Origin: Clostridium sp. CAG:964
GTDB lineage: Bacteria; Bacillota; Clostridia; Oscillospirales; Acutalibacteraceae
Assembly: GCA_000435335.1 (NCBI GenBank)
Contig: FR891344.1
Location: forward strand, 1 to 57,449
Reading direction: 5' to 3'
Length of the DNA: 57,449 nt
Position 1 is the first letter of the stretch, and every line of letters begins with the position of its first letter. Positions 41,284-50,568 of the stretch are shown here, in pieces. The notes beneath the pieces are model-generated. The model did no database searches and was not told where the DNA came from. It was given only the letters and a program-made list of their open reading frames with translations. Position numbers and translations under genes: made by a program.

Positions 41284-41985
41284 TTATTTAATTAATTCAA
41301 GGTCTGATTTTAGCATTTTATTGGTAAAAGCCACACTGTCGTCTTTATCCTTAAGGTCTGTTATATAATACTCGCTTTTTTTGTCCTTTCGAGAGTAATT
41401 TATAACCATTTCTTTTCCGTCGGATAACTTGTGGTAGCCGGCAGCCGTATTTTCAGAAATATTTTCCATAAAGCAGCTATACGGATCAATTTTATCAACA
41501 TCAAGCTTTGTATTGTCGGTTGTCAGCTTGCTGTAGTCATTTACGGTATGCAGCTTGCTTGCACACCAGCCGTCAATAACCTTGCCGCTGTTGTTGTACA
41601 TAATAAAGCCGTACAGCACCTTGTCGTCATCTGCTTTAATCGGGTGAACAGAGTAATAGCTGTCTCCGATTTTCCTAAGCACAGGCAAGCCTATACTGCT
41701 GTTTACATCTGTAATATATGACGCCGTGGTTATTCTGTTAAACACATCGTAATAAATGTTGTATTGATTAAATTTTTCAAGTGTGCAATACTCCTTAACT
41801 GTGGCGGCGTTGACAGTGTTGTTCGCCTTATCGCAAAGCTTTTGATTTTCAGTAGCTGCTTCAACGCTTATTGTGGCATTTTCGCTTTCTTCTATTTTCG
41901 GAATGCTACAGCTGCACATTATGCCTCCGACAGAAACCACAGCAAGCAGCAAGGCGATTATTTTAGCTGTTTTTTCTATTTTCAT
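41284..41985 (-). CDS. Predicted lipoprotein of unknown function
   Basis: The 233-residue protein has a signal segment (residues 5-23) ending in MCSC, where Cys26 (possibly Cys24) may be lipidated. The mature domain (about 45-225) has short beta segments such as LPVLRKIGDSYYSVHPIK, YGFIMYNNSGKVIDGWCAS and EMVINYSRKDKKSEYYIT. No family was recognised. AGGAGTATTAT precedes the ATG. The gene is alone on the minus strand between the TSUP terminator and the gerA 3' end. Confidence 0.75.
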   Translation of the reverse strand: MKIEKTAKIIALLLAVVSVGGIMCSCSIPKIEESENATISVEAATENQKLCDKANNTVNAATVKEYCTLEKFNQYNIYYDVFNRITTASYITDVNSSIGLPVLRKIGDSYYSVHPIKADDDKVLYGFIMYNNSGKVIDGWCASKLHTVNDYSKLTTDNTKLDVDKIDPYSCFMENISENTAAGYHKLSDGKEMVINYSRKDKKSEYYITDLKDKDDSVAFTNKMLKSDLELIK

Positions 41986-42062
41986 TATAATACTCCTGTT
42001 AATTGCCTGTAAATTAAGTTAAATCGGGTTAAACAAAATACATGGTAAATTGTTATTGCCGC

Positions 42063-42109
42063 TTGTAATACCATATGGCGAAGCACAAACCAATAGGTAT
42101 GGTATTAAG
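42063..42109. other. Stem-loop downstream of gerA
   Basis: AATACCATA (42067-42075) pairs with TATGGTATT (42098-42106), and GCTT/AAGC extend it around one bulged G. It lies between the convergent-side gerA 3' end and the lipoprotein start and lacks a T-tract on either strand. Confidence 0.5.
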
Positions 42110-42202
42110 CGTTACCCTAAAATATATTATGGAACATTCTATCACACTTTTTTTATAAAATCAAATAAAGTACCTTGGCTCAATTAAAAACAGGCATATA
42201 AT

Positions 42203-43723
42203 CTACTGCTCTTTCCTGTCCCGAATGATGTTTCTGCGTTGGCTGAGAACCTTCCAGTCTGCTCTTACAGCAACATCTCGCATACCAAAAAGCTTAAATG
42301 GTGCCAGTGGCATAGTGTACGGCACACCTAAAATTGATTTTCCGCACATATTTACAATTGTAACACAGGAAAGCAAAACGATTCCCCATATTCCGAAAAA
42401 TCCACCTGCCAGTATAAATAATATTCTCAGTATACAAAGCTGCGGATAAAGGTTTGGTATTACATATGAGGCGATAGCTGTAAGTGCAACTATCATAAGG
42501 GTGGGCGCCCCTATAAATCCTGCGCTTACCGCCGTATCGCCAATTACCAGTGCCCCCACTATGCTTACAGCGTGCCCCAGTGCCTTAGGGAGTCTTAGTC
42601 CGGCCTCACGCATAATTTCATACATAAATAATACTAAAAGAATTTCTGTTATTAATCCAAATGGTGTGCTTCCTATTGAAACAGCTACCTTATTTAAAAC
42701 CTGTTCGGGGAAAAGCTCCGGGTTAAAAAGTGCAATGGCTGTGTAAAAGCCGGGCGTAAGGGCCGCAATAAAAAAGCAAATATACTTTAGCCATCTAATA
42801 AATGTTGCATAGTAGGGCTTGTATGAATAATCGCCCATTGTTTGGAAATTCTCTACAAAAAGGTAGGGAATGATTAAAGCTGAGGGTGTTCCGTCTATCA
42901 GCATTGCTATTCTGCCCTCGTTTATTTTTCCGGCGGCAGTGTCCGGCCGTTCTGTTATGCCCACTCCGCTAAAAAGTGAATGGTCGTTTTCGTCCTCCAG
43001 GTAGCTTACAAGGTATCCGCCGGCAAGCACGGTGTCCATATCTATTTTTTCAAGCTTTTGCCTAAGCTTTTTTAGTATGCTTTGGCTTACGGCATCTGTT
43101 AAGTAGCACATACAAATGTCTGTTTTACTTACACTGCCTACCGTCATAGTTTCAAACCTAAGGTCAGGGTTTTTAAGCCGCCTGCGAAGCAAAGACATAT
43201 TTATTCTAAGGGGTTCTACAAAGCCTTCACGGCTGCCACGCTCCGAGGTTTCGCTTTCGGGTTCAGAAACGCTTCTAAAGCTAAAGCCCTGTACTCCTAT
43301 TGACATAGCAGTGCTGCAAGTGTCAATAAGAAGTATGGCAAAGCCGGACATAAGCAGCTGCATAAGTGTTTCAAAGTCTTCTATTTTTGTAAGCTCAGAT
43401 GCGGTAAGTACATTGCGCTCAATATAGTTAAAAAGCTCCGGCCCCTGTATTTCCGGGTACTCTTTTTCAAGCAGGGGGTTAATCACGCTTAAAGTAAGTG
43501 TGTCCTTGTTGCACATTCCCTCCATTGTCAAAATTGCACCACGAATGTTATTTATATTTAGGCGGCGTATGGTAAAATCAGCCGAACCGTTAAATTTTCC
43601 TTGCAGATAGCCAATGTTCCTGTCAATGTTAGTGTTAAGTGGTGTGGTCTGCGGCTTTTTAGCATTTGCGTATAGCTTTGGGTAAAACAGATTTTTAAAG
43701 TATTCAAATATTGTGTTTTTCAT
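42203..43723 (-). CDS. Spore germination protein, GerA family (GerAA/GerKA-type)
   Basis: The 506-residue protein matches GerA-family receptor subunits, which sit in the inner spore membrane and take part in germinant sensing. An N-terminal cytoplasmic domain (about 1-290) contains LLIDTCSTAMSIGVQGF and the segment GRIAMLIDGTPSALIIPYLFVENFQ typical of the family. The C-terminal part has about five transmembrane helices (about 305-445), with FGLITEILLVLFMYEIMREAGLRLP. It is transcribed divergently from a DUF421-DUF4363-gerB-gerC block, not in the usual gerA-B-C order. The ATG follows GGAAGTGG. Confidence 0.95.
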   Translation of the reverse strand: MKNTIFEYFKNLFYPKLYANAKKPQTTPLNTNIDRNIGYLQGKFNGSADFTIRRLNINNIRGAILTMEGMCNKDTLTLSVINPLLEKEYPEIQGPELFNYIERNVLTASELTKIEDFETLMQLLMSGFAILLIDTCSTAMSIGVQGFSFRSVSEPESETSERGSREGFVEPLRINMSLLRRRLKNPDLRFETMTVGSVSKTDICMCYLTDAVSQSILKKLRQKLEKIDMDTVLAGGYLVSYLEDENDHSLFSGVGITERPDTAAGKINEGRIAMLIDGTPSALIIPYLFVENFQTMGDYSYKPYYATFIRWLKYICFFIAALTPGFYTAIALFNPELFPEQVLNKVAVSIGSTPFGLITEILLVLFMYEIMREAGLRLPKALGHAVSIVGALVIGDTAVSAGFIGAPTLMIVALTAIASYVIPNLYPQLCILRILFILAGGFFGIWGIVLLSCVTIVNMCGKSILGVPYTMPLAPFKLFGMRDVAVRADWKVLSQRRNIIRDRKEQ

Positions 43724-43952
43724 TAATATCCACTTCCTTTATTATTTGTTTTTTGCAGACCTTGCAGTAAATATACTGTTTATTTCTTAAATGCAGCTGC
43801 CATAAGCTAAAAGTGATATGAGTAATTTGGTGTATAAAAATACAAAATATGTATACCAAGCTAATTGCTGTACAGAATATTAGTGTTGTATTGGCTGGAA
43901 TGGTTAATTCCGGCGCCTTAAAATATTATCGAAAAATTTGAAGGTGAAAAAT

Positions 43953-44624
43953 ATGTCTATATCTGTAATAAGAACGCTGATTTTGTATGTGCTTATTCTG
44001 ATTATGCTGCGTCTTACGGGAAAAAGGCAAATTAGCGAGCTGCAAACAAGCGAGCTTGTTGTAACGCTTTTAATATCAAATATAGCGGTTATTCCTATGC
44101 AGGATACTTCTCTGCCTTTGCTAAGCGGCGTAGTTCCTATTTTATTATTAGTTGCTTGCGAAATAGTTATGAGCTTGCTAATGCTTAAAAACAGCAAATT
44201 CAGAAGGGCTATCTGCGGTATTCCGCAGATTATAATGAACAACGGCGTTATAGACCAAAAGAAAATGAAAATGCTGCGTATAAGTACAGAAGACCTGTGG
44301 GAGGAGCTGCGTCAGGCAAATATATTTTCACTTGATGAGGTTAAATATGCGGTGCTTGAAACCAACGGCAAGCTGAGCGTACTGAAAAAGCCGCAGAAGG
44401 ATACTGCTACGGCAGAGCAGCTTAATGTTAATAATCCTACAAATGAATTTGAGCTTGTTATTATAAGCGACGGCGAAATTGCAGAAAGCTCAATGGAATT
44501 TTGCGGAATATCACAGGACTGGCTGAAGAAAACACTTAGAAAAAATAATGTAAACAGCAAGGATATTTTTATAATGACCGCTACACCGAATCATAAGTAC
44601 AATATAATAAAAAAGGAAGGGTAG
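43953..44624 (+). CDS. DUF421 (YetF-type) membrane protein
   Basis: The 223-residue protein starts with three transmembrane helices (about 5-20, 33-48, 55-80), with LTGKRQISELQTSELVVTLLISNIAVIPMQD as the family mark. A cytoplasmic domain follows, with RISTEDLWEELRQANIFSLDEVKYAVLETNGKLSVLKK. DUF421 proteins occur in spore-related operons such as the SpoVA-2mob cluster and affect spore properties. Here it is the first gene of the gerB-gerC block. An upstream TTG lies in frame, but the ATG at 43953 behind GAAGGTG gives the family start. Confidence 0.88.
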   Translation: MSISVIRTLILYVLILIMLRLTGKRQISELQTSELVVTLLISNIAVIPMQDTSLPLLSGVVPILLLVACEIVMSLLMLKNSKFRRAICGIPQIIMNNGVIDQKKMKMLRISTEDLWEELRQANIFSLDEVKYAVLETNGKLSVLKKPQKDTATAEQLNVNNPTNEFELVIISDGEIAESSMEFCGISQDWLKKTLRKNNVNSKDIFIMTATPNHKYNIIKKEG

Positions 44625-44626
44625 CT

Positions 44627-45004
44627 ATGGGCAGAACTGTTGCGGCTATATCTATATTTGTTGTAATTATAGGACTTGCCGTGTTTGAGAGCATTTTTAC
44701 CATAAATATATCGGAGCAGGTTAAGGCAGAGCTTAATGATGCACTTACGGCATATAGCCACAGTGATACTAAGAGTGCGGAGGCTCACCTTAACAAAGCG
44801 GATAAAATTTGGGGTGACAATACATGGATACTGGACGCATTTTTAATTCATGACAATACAGAGGATATAGCAGGTAAAATATCTACGGCAAAAAACACTT
44901 TAAAGTACAATAAAAAATGCTTTCCCATAGAATGCTCTTCGGCTATAGAATCTCTGGATATTGTTATATATACAATGCTTCCGTTTTTTGATAATGTATT
45001 GTAG
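44627..45004 (+). CDS. DUF4363 family protein
   Basis: The 125-residue protein has one N-terminal transmembrane helix (about 4-25) and a helical extracytoplasmic domain. Its pattern (AHLNKADKIWGDNTWILDAFLIHDN) matches DUF4363 proteins, which often accompany DUF421 genes in spore-formers. It begins 2 bases after the DUF421 stop, behind AAGGAAGGG. The role is unknown; joint presence with DUF421 and Ger genes suggests work in the spore membrane. Confidence 0.8.
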   Translation: MGRTVAAISIFVVIIGLAVFESIFTINISEQVKAELNDALTAYSHSDTKSAEAHLNKADKIWGDNTWILDAFLIHDNTEDIAGKISTAKNTLKYNKKCFPIECSSAIESLDIVIYTMLPFFDNVL

Positions 45005-45030
45005 CCACCGTAAAAGTAAAGGAGAATTGT

Positions 45031-46101
45031 ATGAAGCCGTTTGTAAGAGTATCTATTTGTCAGCTTTTTATAATGCTGTACATTAGCAGAATGGTTGTTA
45101 ATGCAACCTACAGCAGCTTTGGTTCCAATACAAACCACCTGTATTACGGTTTTGTTGCAGCGTTGTTGGCACTGCCGGCAACAGCCCTAATGGTACTGCC
45201 GGTATATGGTGCTTTTGTTACAAGTAACGGCAGAACAATAACAGATAACGGCTACGATGTTTTTAAAAAATATGGCGCCGTTATTGCTGTAGTATATGGC
45301 TTGTATTTTTTATGGGTACTAATAAATACCCTGTCACGATTTAACATTATGGTTACCAAGGTTCTTAATCCGTCTGCATCTGTTTTTGTGCTTTCTGTGG
45401 CGGTTGTTGCTGCCTCAATGTACGGTGCATACAAGGGTATAGAGGCGTTGGGCAGGGCGTCAACAATTATTTTTGTATTTATAGCTATAGCACTTATTAT
45501 ACTGTTTTGTACATTGCTTCCAAAAGCAGACGCACTGAATTTTGTACCTGTTTCAGCTGACAATACAGGCGAAATAATTGATATAATTTTGAATATGCTT
45601 GCTATAAATTCCTGTATACCGGCAATGGCAATACTTTTGCCGTTTGCAAAAGGGGACTGTAAAAAGGGAATAGGAATTTGGATAGCAGGGGTGTATATAT
45701 CAACAGCTGTAATCACGGCAATTATTATTGCCGTAATGGGTGACTATCTGAAAACACAGATTTTTCCTGTTTATGCAGTTACTGCCATAGCCTCGTTAGG
45801 CGTTGCCGAAAGATTGGACGGTTTGTTTTTGGGAGTATGGACAGCCGGAATGTTTGTAAAGGTGTCGCTGTTTATTTATTTGCTTTCGGCGTGTGTAAAA
45901 AGAGTGTTTGGTGAGGTTATATCAAGATGGTCTGTTTTAATTTGCGGTGTAGTGGTTTTTGTAAGCTCTACGGTAATTTCAATGACAGACGGTATGTTTG
46001 ACCTGCTGAATAATAACAGCATAATGCTTGTTTTCACTATGCTTACAGCTGTTGTTATACCGATTATTTTAATTGTTGCAAATAAAATCACAAACAGATA
46101 A
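45031..46101 (+). CDS. GerB-type spore germination permease (GerAB/GerKB family)
   Basis: The 356-residue protein has about ten transmembrane segments and fits the APC-superfamily GerAB permease group of germinant receptors. Marks are an N-terminal RVSICQLFIMLYISRMV, LYFLWVLINTLSRFNIMVTKVLNPSASVFVLSVAVVAASMYGAYKGIEALGRAS (about 90-145) and a C-terminal helix pair. AAGGAG precedes the ATG. It begins 26 bases after the DUF4363 stop and is followed 15 bases later by gerC, forming one operon. Confidence 0.9.
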   Translation: MKPFVRVSICQLFIMLYISRMVVNATYSSFGSNTNHLYYGFVAALLALPATALMVLPVYGAFVTSNGRTITDNGYDVFKKYGAVIAVVYGLYFLWVLINTLSRFNIMVTKVLNPSASVFVLSVAVVAASMYGAYKGIEALGRASTIIFVFIAIALIILFCTLLPKADALNFVPVSADNTGEIIDIILNMLAINSCIPAMAILLPFAKGDCKKGIGIWIAGVYISTAVITAIIIAVMGDYLKTQIFPVYAVTAIASLGVAERLDGLFLGVWTAGMFVKVSLFIYLLSACVKRVFGEVISRWSVLICGVVVFVSSTVISMTDGMFDLLNNNSIMLVFTMLTAVVIPIILIVANKITNR

Positions 46102-46116
46102 TTATAGGGTGATTAT

Positions 46117-47142
46117 ATGAAAAAATTTTTAGTATTACTGGCTGCGGTGCTTTCTGTATGCTTTATGCAGGGGTGCGACAGTAAACAGCTTAACGAGCGT
46201 ATGGTTATACAGGGTATAGGTATAGACTACAGTGACAACCGCTACAGTGTTACGGTTATGTATATGAATACCGACGCCGCAAATCCGGATGTTGCTTATA
46301 AAACTGTGGCAGGCAAGGGGAAAACCGTTACCGAAGCTGTAGCAACAATAGTAACCAAAAACGGAATGGACCCGCTTTACAGCCACAATTCCTTTATTTT
46401 GCTTGGAAATGGGCTGTGCAAGCAGGGCGTAGAGGAGGCAATGGAGTTTTTTGCAGGCTTCTACCAGTGCAGACCGTCTGTAAATGTACTTGCGGCCGAC
46501 AGACAGGCAAATAAGATAATGACGCTTAAGGGAATTACTCCGCATACAATTTCAAATATTGTAAACTCAAAGCATACTACAGGGCGTACATTGGCTGTGC
46601 CGGTATATGAATTTTTGTCAGATATTATTAACGATACCACAACAGCTTGTACGGGCGTGATAACTGTTGAAAACAATGTGCCCTGCTCCGGCGGCATAGC
46701 ATTGTTTAAGCATGATAGGATGTACAAGGTTCTTGATAAGGAGCAGTCTATGGGCGTTATGCTTGTTAGGGGAGATACCGATATTGACGCAGAGGTAATC
46801 TCTTTAACGGGTAAAAATAAAAGCTTTACACTTTCGCAGGAAAAAACAGAAATAACCGTAAAGATTAGCAGGGGCGTTTTATACTGTGACATTTCAATAA
46901 AGGGAGAGGCCTCTGTTTATGAATATACAAACCAAAACAAAGAGCAGGCAAAAAGTATAGAGAAGCGGCTTAATGAGCTGGCAGAGAAGGCGGTAAGGGT
47001 GTGTGCGGACAGCGGTGCAGATGTTTTTAACCTAGGAAAAAGATTAAGGCAAAGCGATTATAGTGCTTACCGCACCATAGATAGCTGGGCGGAGCTTGTT
47101 AAAAAAGGCGTGTATACGGTGAAAAGCAGGGTGAATATATAA
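46117..47142 (+). CDS. Ger(x)C family spore germination lipoprotein
   Basis: The 341-residue protein has a signal segment (residues 3-18) ending MQGC with Cys20 as the lipidated residue. The GerC-type opening is KQLNERMVIQGIGIDYSDNRYSVTVMYMNT, followed by KGKTVTEAVATI and YSHNSFILLGNGLC in the N-terminal domain and a C-terminal helical domain from about 260. GerC is the lipoprotein subunit of germinant receptors. Together with gerA (minus strand) and gerB it completes one receptor. Confidence 0.93.
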   Translation: MKKFLVLLAAVLSVCFMQGCDSKQLNERMVIQGIGIDYSDNRYSVTVMYMNTDAANPDVAYKTVAGKGKTVTEAVATIVTKNGMDPLYSHNSFILLGNGLCKQGVEEAMEFFAGFYQCRPSVNVLAADRQANKIMTLKGITPHTISNIVNSKHTTGRTLAVPVYEFLSDIINDTTTACTGVITVENNVPCSGGIALFKHDRMYKVLDKEQSMGVMLVRGDTDIDAEVISLTGKNKSFTLSQEKTEITVKISRGVLYCDISIKGEASVYEYTNQNKEQAKSIEKRLNELAEKAVRVCADSGADVFNLGKRLRQSDYSAYRTIDSWAELVKKGVYTVKSRVNI

Positions 47143-47212
47143 ATCCAACTTATTATGGAATAGCATACAGAATAGCTTGCAGATATTTTATATAATAATT
47201 TGTAAAAAGTCC

Positions 47213-47241
47213 TTTAAAATTTATGGAAGTTTTGTTATAAT
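47213..47241 (+). promoter_or_regulatory. Predicted hprK promoter
   Basis: TTTAAA (47213-47218), a 17-base spacer and TATAAT (47236-47241) precede the ATG at 47285. Confidence 0.55.
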
Positions 47242-47284
47242 CAAATTATGATGGTAAATTTTCATATAAAGGATGTGAAGCCAT

Positions 47285-48247
47285 ATGAAAGGAAATATTG
47301 AATTTAAGGTGTCTCTTGCAAAGCTTGCAAAGGAGCTGCGTATGGAATTTGCCTATACGCCAAGTGACCCTGACGAAATATATGTATCTTCTCCCAATGT
47401 TAACAGACCGGGCATTGAGCTGACCGGATTTTTGGAATTTTACAATCCGGAAAGACTTCTTGTTTTGGGCAATACTGAGTATGCGTATCTAAAAAAATTC
47501 GGAAGTGAACAGCGTGCTTATGTTTTGAATAATATTTTGCAAAAAAAGCCGCCCGCTGTTATAGTCGCCAGAAATCTGGAGGTGCTTGACGAGCTTATGA
47601 AGGTGGCAAAGGTATGTGAAGTACCTGTGCTTCGTTCAGAGGACTCCACATGTAACCTTATTGCCTCTGTTATTTCGTACCTAAATACCGAGCTTGCTCC
47701 AAGAATTACCCGCCATGGCGTTCTTGTAGAGGTTTACGGTGAGGGTATACTGCTTACAGGCAGCAGCGGCGTAGGTAAAAGTGAAACTGCTATAGAGCTT
47801 ATTAAGCGTGGACACAGACTTGTTGCCGATGATGCCGTTGAAATAAGAAAAATTTCAAGCCGTACTCTTGTAGGCAGTTCACCTGAGAATATAAGGCATT
47901 TTGTAGAATTGCGTGGTATAGGCATTATTAACGCAAGAAGAATATTCGGTATGGGTTCTGTAAAAATGTCAGAAAAAATTGATATGGTTATTACGCTTGA
48001 AAACTGGGACAAAACAAAGGTGTATGACCGTATGGGTATAGATAACGAATATACAGATATTCTTGATGTTGATGTTCCGTGTCTTACAATTCCGGTTAAA
48101 CCCGGCAGAAATCTGGCTATTATAATAGAAGTTGCCGCTATGAATAACAGACAGAAGAAAATGGGCTATAACGCCGCACAGGAGCTGCTGGCTAATTTAG
48201 GTATGAATGTTGGCGTAGAAAACAGCAAAAAAGTCATAGAATGGTAA
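47285..48247 (+). CDS. hprK: HPr kinase/phosphorylase
   Basis: HprK phosphorylates and dephosphorylates Ser46 of HPr, the switch for CcpA-dependent carbon catabolite control. The 320-residue protein has an N-terminal sensor-like domain (about 1-130) and a catalytic domain with the Walker A loop GSSGVGKSETA (about 158-168). HLVADDAVEI and the HprK signature VELRGIGIINARRIFG (near 206-221) follow. Length and motifs are normal. AAAGGATGTG precedes the ATG. It heads the conserved block hprK-murB-rapZ-whiA. Confidence 0.97.
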   Translation: MKGNIEFKVSLAKLAKELRMEFAYTPSDPDEIYVSSPNVNRPGIELTGFLEFYNPERLLVLGNTEYAYLKKFGSEQRAYVLNNILQKKPPAVIVARNLEVLDELMKVAKVCEVPVLRSEDSTCNLIASVISYLNTELAPRITRHGVLVEVYGEGILLTGSSGVGKSETAIELIKRGHRLVADDAVEIRKISSRTLVGSSPENIRHFVELRGIGIINARRIFGMGSVKMSEKIDMVITLENWDKTKVYDRMGIDNEYTDILDVDVPCLTIPVKPGRNLAIIIEVAAMNNRQKKMGYNAAQELLANLGMNVGVENSKKVIEW

Positions 48248-48272
48248 TAATATTTTTACAATGTAATTGCGT

Positions 48273-48311
48273 AAGTGGAGTATAATCGGCTTATACTTCA
48301 CTTAGCTTTTG
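48273..48311 (+). terminator. Probable terminator of hprK
   Basis: AAGTGGAGTATA (48273-48284) pairs with TATACTTCACTT (48292-48303) with one GU pair around a 7-base loop, then AGCTTTTGTT. The T-run is modest. Confidence 0.6.
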
Positions 48312-48356
48312 TTATGCCCGCCCTTACATAAAACGGCTTTGGCATGCTTATTTGGC

Positions 48357-48452
48357 ATGCTTAGTAAAATAGATTTTTCGCAGGAGCTTATTGTGAACGG
48401 CAGTGTAGAAGGCTTTAAGGCGTATTTGAAGGAACAGCATATACATTACTAA
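48357..48452 (+). CDS. Possible 31-residue peptide or gene remnant
   Basis: An ATG at 48357 opens a 31-codon frame ending at TAA 48452; a TTG at 48339 is also in frame. The peptide (MLSKIDFSQELIVNG...) looks protein-like in composition, but there is no clear ribosome-binding site. A GCATGC motif is repeated near 48342-48347 and 48355-48360. It may be the end of a decayed gene or chance. Confidence 0.25.
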   Translation: MLSKIDFSQELIVNGSVEGFKAYLKEQHIHY

Positions 48453-48469
48453 GCTTACGGAGGTATTTT

Positions 48470-48661
48470 ATGGAATGGCTGTATATTATAGGCGGCGTAG
48501 TTGTCATAGTTATAATTTTAGCACTTGCCTTTTCAAGGAGAACAAATGATGACTATCACGCAGGCAGTGGCATTTTTAAAAACAGTGAGTACGATTTAGA
48601 CGACGATAAAAAGGATTTCTGTGATGTTGAGTATTTTAATAAGGACGGAAAAATGAAATAG
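48470..48661 (+). CDS. Small single-pass membrane protein
   Basis: The 63-residue protein has one transmembrane helix (about residues 3-21) followed by RR and an acidic tail rich in Asp (DLDDDKKDFCDVEYFNKDGKMK). ACGGAGGT is well spaced before the ATG, so it is likely a real gene. No family was recognised. It lies between hprK and murB, 59 bases before murB. Confidence 0.75.
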   Translation: MEWLYIIGGVVVIVIILALAFSRRTNDDYHAGSGIFKNSEYDLDDDKKDFCDVEYFNKDGKMK

Positions 48662-48720
48662 CTTGTTAAAATCCTCAACATATGGTTTAATATATTGGTA
48701 ATATTTAGGTGGGTGAATTT

Positions 48721-49641
48721 ATGTACCAAATTAGTAAAATAATTGAAACGGCTGATAAGTACGGCTTTATCGCAAAGGAAAATGAGAGTATGAGCAAGCA
48801 TACCAGCTTTAAAATAGGCGGAGATGCTCGGCTGTTTATTGAGGCTACCTCAAATGAGGGACTGATTGATATATTGACAAAGTGCAAAGAGCTTGAAATA
48901 CCGGTGTTTATTCTGGGCAAGGGCTCTAACCTGTTGGTTTCGGATGACGGCATAGACGGTGTGGTTATAAAGCTTGGAGGAGTTTTTACACAAATAAAAA
49001 TGCTTGACAGTGAAACTATATACTGCGGTGCAGGCTTTGCACTGGCAAAGCTGTGCAGCTATGCTTGTGACAAGGGGCTAAGCGGGCTTGAATTTGCATG
49101 GGGTATACCGGGCAGCGTAGGCGGTGCGGCATATATGAACGCAGGTGCTTACGGCGGCGAAATGAAAGATGTTATCTCAAGTTGCACACATATTGATGCT
49201 GACAACAAGGTTGGTACATACGGCGTTTCTCAACTGGATTTAAGCTACAGACACAGCGTTTATTCGGAAAATCACTTTGTAATTACAGCTGTAACTTTAA
49301 GACTTCACCACGATTCAGAGGTTGAAATCAGAAACAGAATGAATGACTATATGGGCAGAAGAAAGGATAAACAGCCCTTGGAATACCCAAGTGCCGGCAG
49401 TGTGTTTAAAAGGCCGCAGGGCTATTTTGCAGGTGCACTGATACAAGAGGCCAACCTAAGGGGCGAGCAAATCGGCGGCGCACAGGTAAGCGAAAAGCAC
49501 GCCGGATTTATTATTAACAAGGGCAATGCAAGCTGTAAGGATGTTATGGAGCTTATAAGACTTGTACAAGACCGTGTTAAGAAAAATTCGGGTGTGGATT
49601 TAGAATGTGAAATAAAGCCTGTAGGAAGATTTAATATATAA
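48721..49641 (+). CDS. murB: UDP-N-acetylenolpyruvoylglucosamine reductase
   Basis: MurB reduces the enolpyruvyl group to give UDP-MurNAc, using NADPH and FAD. The 306-residue protein has KHTSFKIGGDARLFIE and GKGSNLLVSDDGIDG in the FAD-binding part, then GLEFAWGIPGSVGGAAYMNAGAYGGEM. SYRHSVY, YPSAGSVFKRP with the catalytic Ser and the conserved Glu in CEIKPVGRF complete the type II MurB pattern. An in-frame GTG lies at 48709, but AGGTGGGTG is well spaced for the ATG at 48721. Confidence 0.97.
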   Translation: MYQISKIIETADKYGFIAKENESMSKHTSFKIGGDARLFIEATSNEGLIDILTKCKELEIPVFILGKGSNLLVSDDGIDGVVIKLGGVFTQIKMLDSETIYCGAGFALAKLCSYACDKGLSGLEFAWGIPGSVGGAAYMNAGAYGGEMKDVISSCTHIDADNKVGTYGVSQLDLSYRHSVYSENHFVITAVTLRLHHDSEVEIRNRMNDYMGRRKDKQPLEYPSAGSVFKRPQGYFAGALIQEANLRGEQIGGAQVSEKHAGFIINKGNASCKDVMELIRLVQDRVKKNSGVDLECEIKPVGRFNI

Positions 49642-49694
49642 GTATACGAAGAAAATTTTAGTTAATATTGCGGAAAACGAAAGCGAGGAATTAA

Positions 49695-50558
49695 ATGGAC
49701 TTTATAATTGTTTTGGGATTGTCGGGTGCCGGTAAATCAAGTGCACTGCATACGCTTGAGGACATAAACTACTACTGTGTAGATAATATACCGCCTGCAC
49801 TTATTTCAACCTTTTATGATCTTAGCAAACATTCCTCAGATAAGAAGCTAAAAAAGATTGCTGTTGTAACTAATGTGCGTGACAGTGCAGATTATAAGGA
49901 GCTTAGTAATTCGCTAGAAAGACTTCGCCTTGACGGAGCAAAGTACAGAATACTGTTTTTAGACAGCAAGGACGATGTTCTTATAACCAGATATAAGCAA
50001 ACACGCCGCAAGCACCCTTTGCTTGACGCCTGCAACGGCTCCACAACGGAGGCTGTTTCTCTTGAAAGAGAGCTGCTGCGTTATATAAGACAACGCTCCG
50101 ACTATGTTATAGACAGTACATTTTTAAATGCCGCACAGCTTAGAGAAAGAGTTCAGAAGCTTTTTCTTGACAGCGAGGAAAAGGGCATAACCATTGCTTG
50201 TATGTCCTTTGGCTTTAAGTATGGAATATTAACCGAGGCCGACCTTGTGTTTGATGTTCGCTGCCTGCCGAACCCTTACTATGTAGATGAATTAAGGGCG
50301 AAAACGGGACTTGACGAGTCGGTACGAAATTATGTAATGAACAGTGAGGAAAGCAAGGAGCTTTATAAAAGAATTATTAATTATGTTGATTATGCACTTC
50401 CTTTGTATGAAAAGGAGGGCAAAAGTCAAATTACTATAGGTATGGGCTGTACAGGCGGACACCATAGAAGCGTAACCTTTGCCGTTATGCTTTATCATCA
50501 TTTGGAAGAAAAGGGCTACAGAACAATAATTCACCACAGAGATATCAGAAAGGTATAG
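49695..50558 (+). CDS. rapZ: RNase adapter protein RapZ (YvcJ family)
   Basis: The 287-residue protein has an N-terminal P-loop (GLSGAGKSSA, residues 8-17) and the C-terminal domain GMGCTGGHHRSVTFAV typical of RapZ/YvcJ. In E. coli RapZ targets the GlmZ small RNA to RNase E and so controls GlmS; in Firmicutes the YvcJ protein is a nucleotide-binding protein linked to competence and cell-wall signalling. It lies between murB and whiA, its conserved place. GCGAGGAA precedes the ATG. Confidence 0.95.
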   Translation: MDFIIVLGLSGAGKSSALHTLEDINYYCVDNIPPALISTFYDLSKHSSDKKLKKIAVVTNVRDSADYKELSNSLERLRLDGAKYRILFLDSKDDVLITRYKQTRRKHPLLDACNGSTTEAVSLERELLRYIRQRSDYVIDSTFLNAAQLRERVQKLFLDSEEKGITIACMSFGFKYGILTEADLVFDVRCLPNPYYVDELRAKTGLDESVRNYVMNSEESKELYKRIINYVDYALPLYEKEGKSQITIGMGCTGGHHRSVTFAVMLYHHLEEKGYRTIIHHRDIRKV

Positions 50559-50568
50559 TGACAGACAA

